Shown piece by piece: positions 5,303 to 8,781 of a stretch of 8,781 bases of DNA (positions within the stretch are counted from its first letter, which is position 1; each line of letters opens with the position of its first letter). Source of the DNA: Desulfohalobiaceae bacterium (GTDB taxonomy: Bacteria > Desulfobacterota > Desulfovibrionia > Desulfovibrionales > Desulfothermaceae); the NCBI GenBank assembly GCA_021737525.1, contig JAIPDU010000056.1:1-8781 (forward strand), given 5' to 3'. The notes beneath the pieces were generated by a model. It was not told where the DNA came from, ran no database searches, and saw only the letters and a list, made by a program, of their open reading frames with translations. A program made the translations under genes and the position numbers.

Positions 5303-6859
5303 TTACATGGGGATATTCCCGTGCTTCTTGGGCGAGCGGGCCTCACGCTTGCTCATGAGGATATCCAGGGCGGCGATGAGGCGGCGCCTGCTCTCCCGGG
5401 GCTGGATCACCGCGTCGATATAGCCCCTGTTCGCGGCCCGGTAGGGATTGGAAAAGATCTCCTCGTATTCCTTGATCTTCTCCTGGCGCTTGGCCTCGGG
5501 GTCCTCGGCTTCCTTGATCTCCTTGCGATGGATCACGTTGGCCGCTCCGCTGGCGCCCATGACCGCGATTTCCGCCGAAGGCCAGGCAAAAACCATGTCC
5601 GCGCCCAAATCCTTGGAGCACATGGCCAAATAGGACCCGCCGTAGGACTTGCGGGTCACCAAAAGCATCTTGGGCACCGTGGCCTCGGAGTAGCACCAGA
5701 GCAGCTTGGCCCCGTGCCTGATTATCCCGCCCCACTCCTGCTGCGTCCCGGGCAGGTATCCGGGGACGTCGGCCAGGGTCAGCAGGGGGATGTTAAAGGC
5801 GTCGCAGAAGCGGATGAAGCGGGTGGCCTTGTCCGAGGCGTCGATATCCAGACAGCCGGCGTACACGCTTGGCTGATTGGCGATGACTCCCACAGGATAG
5901 CCGTTGAGCCGGATGAAGCAGGTGAGCATGTTCGTGGCGTAGTGGGCGTGTGGCTCGAAGGTCTCCCCGTTGTCCGCCAGGGAGGCGATCACCCGCTTCA
6001 TGTCATAGGCCTGATTGGCGCTGTCCGGGACGATCTCGTCCAGCTCCGGGTCTTCCCGGAGGGGATCGTCGCTCGGGGCCTCCACCGGGGGGTCCTCCAT
6101 GTTGTTTCGCGGCAGGAAGGAAAGCAGCTCCCGGATCCGGTCCAGGGCGTCCTCGTCGCTCTCGCAGGCGAAATGGGCCACACCGCTCTTCTGGTTGTGG
6201 ACCATGGCCCCGCCCAGGTCCTCGAAGGTGACCTCCTCGCCGGTCACGGACTTGATCACCTCCGGGCCGGTGATGAACATATAGCTCGACTTCTTGACCA
6301 TGAACACGAAATCGGTCATGGCCGGGGAGTAGACCGCCCCTCCGGCAGTGGGGCCCATGATGGCGGATATCTGGGGAATCACCCCCGAGGCGTTGGAATT
6401 GCGGAAGAAGATCTGCCCGTACCCGGACAGGGCGTCCACTCCCTCCTGGATGCGCGCCCCTCCGGAGTCGTTGAGCCCCACCATGGGCACCCCGCTCTTC
6501 AGGGCCAGATCCATGATCTTGCAGATCTTCTTGGAGTGCATCTCCCCCAGGCTTCCGGCCCGCGAGGTGAAGTCCTGGGAATAGGCGCAGACCCAGCGGC
6601 CGTCCACCTTGCCGTATCCGGTGATCACGCCCTCGGCGGGAACATCCACCTCCTCCATGCCGAAGTTGGTGCAGCGGTGCTTGACGAACATGTCCGTCTC
6701 CTGGAAGGTGCCCTGGTCGAAGAAGCGCTCCATGCGCTCGCGCGCCGTGAGCTTGCCCTTCTCCTTCTGCTTGGCCACCGCTTTTTCCCCGCCCATCTGG
6801 AGGATCCGATCCTCCATTTCCAGCAGCTCGCGCATTTTTTCCTGCACAGTCAAAGTCAT
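5303..6859 (-). CDS. mmdA: Acyl-CoA carboxylase / methylmalonyl-CoA carboxyltransferase beta subunit (MmdA/PccB family)
   Basis: A 518-aa carboxyltransferase of the crotonase-like fold, the normal length for PccB, MmdA and the 12S transcarboxylase subunit. It moves a carboxyl group between biotin and propionyl-CoA/methylmalonyl-CoA. Visible: KGKLTARERMERFFD at 34-48; GGARIQEG at 133-140; the first oxyanion-hole region GPTAGGAVYSPA at 169-180; the second domain with DVPGYLPGTQQEWGG at 364-378; MGASGAANVI at 434-443; and the family C-terminus KKHGNIPM. ATG at 6859 with GAGGTG 6 bases upstream is preferred to a GTG three codons earlier. No biotin carrier, biotin carboxylase, or sodium-pump subunit lies in the window, so sequence alone does not separate an ATP-dependent propionyl-CoA carboxylase, a transcarboxylase and a decarboxylase. 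Mutase and epimerase neighbours support propionyl/methylmalonyl-CoA as substrate. Confidence 0.93.
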   Translation of the reverse strand: MTLTVQEKMRELLEMEDRILQMGGEKAVAKQKEKGKLTARERMERFFDQGTFQETDMFVKHRCTNFGMEEVDVPAEGVITGYGKVDGRWVCAYSQDFTSRAGSLGEMHSKKICKIMDLALKSGVPMVGLNDSGGARIQEGVDALSGYGQIFFRNSNASGVIPQISAIMGPTAGGAVYSPAMTDFVFMVKKSSYMFITGPEVIKSVTGEEVTFEDLGGAMVHNQKSGVAHFACESDEDALDRIRELLSFLPRNNMEDPPVEAPSDDPLREDPELDEIVPDSANQAYDMKRVIASLADNGETFEPHAHYATNMLTCFIRLNGYPVGVIANQPSVYAGCLDIDASDKATRFIRFCDAFNIPLLTLADVPGYLPGTQQEWGGIIRHGAKLLWCYSEATVPKMLLVTRKSYGGSYLAMCSKDLGADMVFAWPSAEIAVMGASGAANVIHRKEIKEAEDPEAKRQEKIKEYEEIFSNPYRAANRGYIDAVIQPRESRRRLIAALDILMSKREARSPKKHGNIPM

Positions 6860-6883
6860 ATACCACACCTCGATCCGGTCTTA

Positions 6884-6896
6884 TGGAACCGTTCCA
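6884..6896. promoter_or_regulatory. 13-bp palindrome upstream of the carboxylase gene
   Basis: TGGAAC-C-GTTCCA is a perfect 6-bp inverted repeat around one base, about 25 bases before the carboxylase ATG. It could be an operator half-site pair. It could also be accidental, since it overlaps a 7-bp-period stretch (about 6891-6926: GTTCCAA, GTTCAAG, GTTCAAA, GCTCGAA). Confidence 0.2.
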
Positions 6897-7037
6897 AGTT
6901 CAAGGTTCAAAGCTCGAAATTCCCCGGGACCAGGGTAAAGATCTGAATTCAGGAGTCAGATACACACTGCCGATACGAATCCAGGCTCACGAACACCCCG
7001 CTCCTCATTTGCCCATAGCTCCACCAGCCAGCGTGCC

Positions 7038-7064
7038 GGGCCCCGGGTCCTTGCCCCTGGGCCC
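7038..7064. terminator. GC-rich hairpin just after the mutase stop
   Basis: GGGCCC, one base, GGG, a 7-base loop TCCTTGC, CCC, one base, GGGCCC: nine G-C pairs around one mismatch, starting three bases after the mutase stop codon on the minus strand. No U tract follows, so a mRNA-stabilising or attenuating stem that tunes mutase expression against downstream genes is as likely as termination. Confidence 0.5.
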
Positions 7065-7067
7065 TCA

Positions 7068-8711
<1,644 letters not shown>

Positions 8712-8716
8712 ACATT

Positions 8717-8722
8717 CCTCCT
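8717..8722 (-). promoter_or_regulatory. Ribosome binding site of the mutase gene
   Basis: AGGAGG within AAAGGAGG, five bases before the ATG at 8711. It lies between the start codon and the repeat at 8727, so it would stay with the mutase gene if the segment between the inverted repeats were inverted. Confidence 0.75.
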
Positions 8723-8726
8723 TTAC

Positions 8727-8781
8727 CAGAGGTCAGAGATCGGAGATCAGAGGACGGATGTCGGAGATCGGAGGTCAGAAG
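8727..8781. repeat. 7-bp tandem repeat array at the window edge, inverted relative to 5162-5301
   Basis: On the minus strand the sequence reads as the same YTCYGAY heptamers as the 5162-5301 array, so the two are in opposite orientation. Positions 8727-8753 are the exact reverse complement of 5175-5201 (27 bases), and 8760-8776 of 5215-5231 (17 bases). The array runs off the window, so its full length is unknown. Confidence 0.85.

Larger units (their letters stand above)
6860..7067. other. Intergenic region between mutase and carboxylase genes
   Basis: This 208-bp gap holds a strong hairpin next to the mutase stop (7038-7064), a 13-bp palindrome (6884-6896) and a short heptameric stretch (6891-6926). 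No small gene or clear promoter was found in the remaining 110 bases. Confidence 0.5.

Noticed and set aside
5110..5346. 78-codon minus-strand frame through the heptameric array
   Set aside because: Its sequence (repeated SEVGDQRSE-like residues) is just the repeat read in frame; no start signal or family.
6890..6925. Second mobile-element end suggested by the TTCAAG-rich stretch
   Set aside because: It shows period-7 tandem repetition only, with no inverted partner or target duplication nearby.
5321..6946. 541-codon open frame on the plus strand opposite the carboxylase gene
   Set aside because: It is antisense to an unambiguous MmdA/PccB gene and its translation (rich in G, H, L, V, D) resembles no family. 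Long antisense frames are expected from high GC at third codon positions.

Overview
The window holds six closely spaced genes, all on the minus strand (transcribed right to left), that form a methylmalonyl-CoA pathway cluster. In order of transcription they are: methylmalonyl-CoA mutase catalytic subunit (8711-7068), acyl-CoA carboxylase / carboxyltransferase beta chain of the MmdA-PccB type (6859-5303), methylmalonyl-CoA epimerase (5048-4644), succinyl-CoA synthetase beta sucC (4565-3399), succinyl-CoA synthetase alpha sucD (2991-2110), and an AMP-forming acetyl/propionyl-CoA synthetase (1949-21). Together they would activate propionate, carboxylate propionyl-CoA, epimerise and isomerise methylmalonyl-CoA to succinyl-CoA, and recover ATP from succinyl-CoA. 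The reversible part could also run from succinate towards propionate. Two partners are not in the window: the cobalamin-binding mutase subunit and the biotin carrier / biotin carboxylase or transcarboxylase subunits.

The organism looks like a GC-rich anaerobic bacterium. A propionate-oxidising or propionate-producing Desulfobacterota (sulfate reducer or syntroph) fits best. This is inferred from the gene set, the split mutase, and intergenic arrays of 7-bp repeats; no marker gene fixes the taxonomy.

The coding regions are conventional, but the spaces between them are not. The sucC-sucD junction, normally a few bases, is 407 bp here. Most of it reads as a 338-bp non-autonomous insertion element (3059-3396) with imperfect 18-bp terminal inverted repeats and an exact 9-bp duplication (GGCCTAGCA) spanning the sucC stop codon. 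Inside are a 10-bp hairpin and a 33-codon, in-frame, internally deleted relic of a GxxExxY (PDDEXK_3-like) gene between CCACAGAGA-type inverted repeats. The epimerase-carboxylase junction is filled by two blocks of degenerate 7-bp tandem repeats. One block has a 27-bp exact inverted match beyond the right end of the mutase gene, so the carboxylase-mutase pair sits between inverted repeats.

The acyl-CoA synthetase has unusual residues: an Asp for Gly in the A8 motif, two lost P-loop glycines, and an acyl-pocket Ala that suggests propionate use. The main operon promoter is not visible and probably lies to the right of the window.
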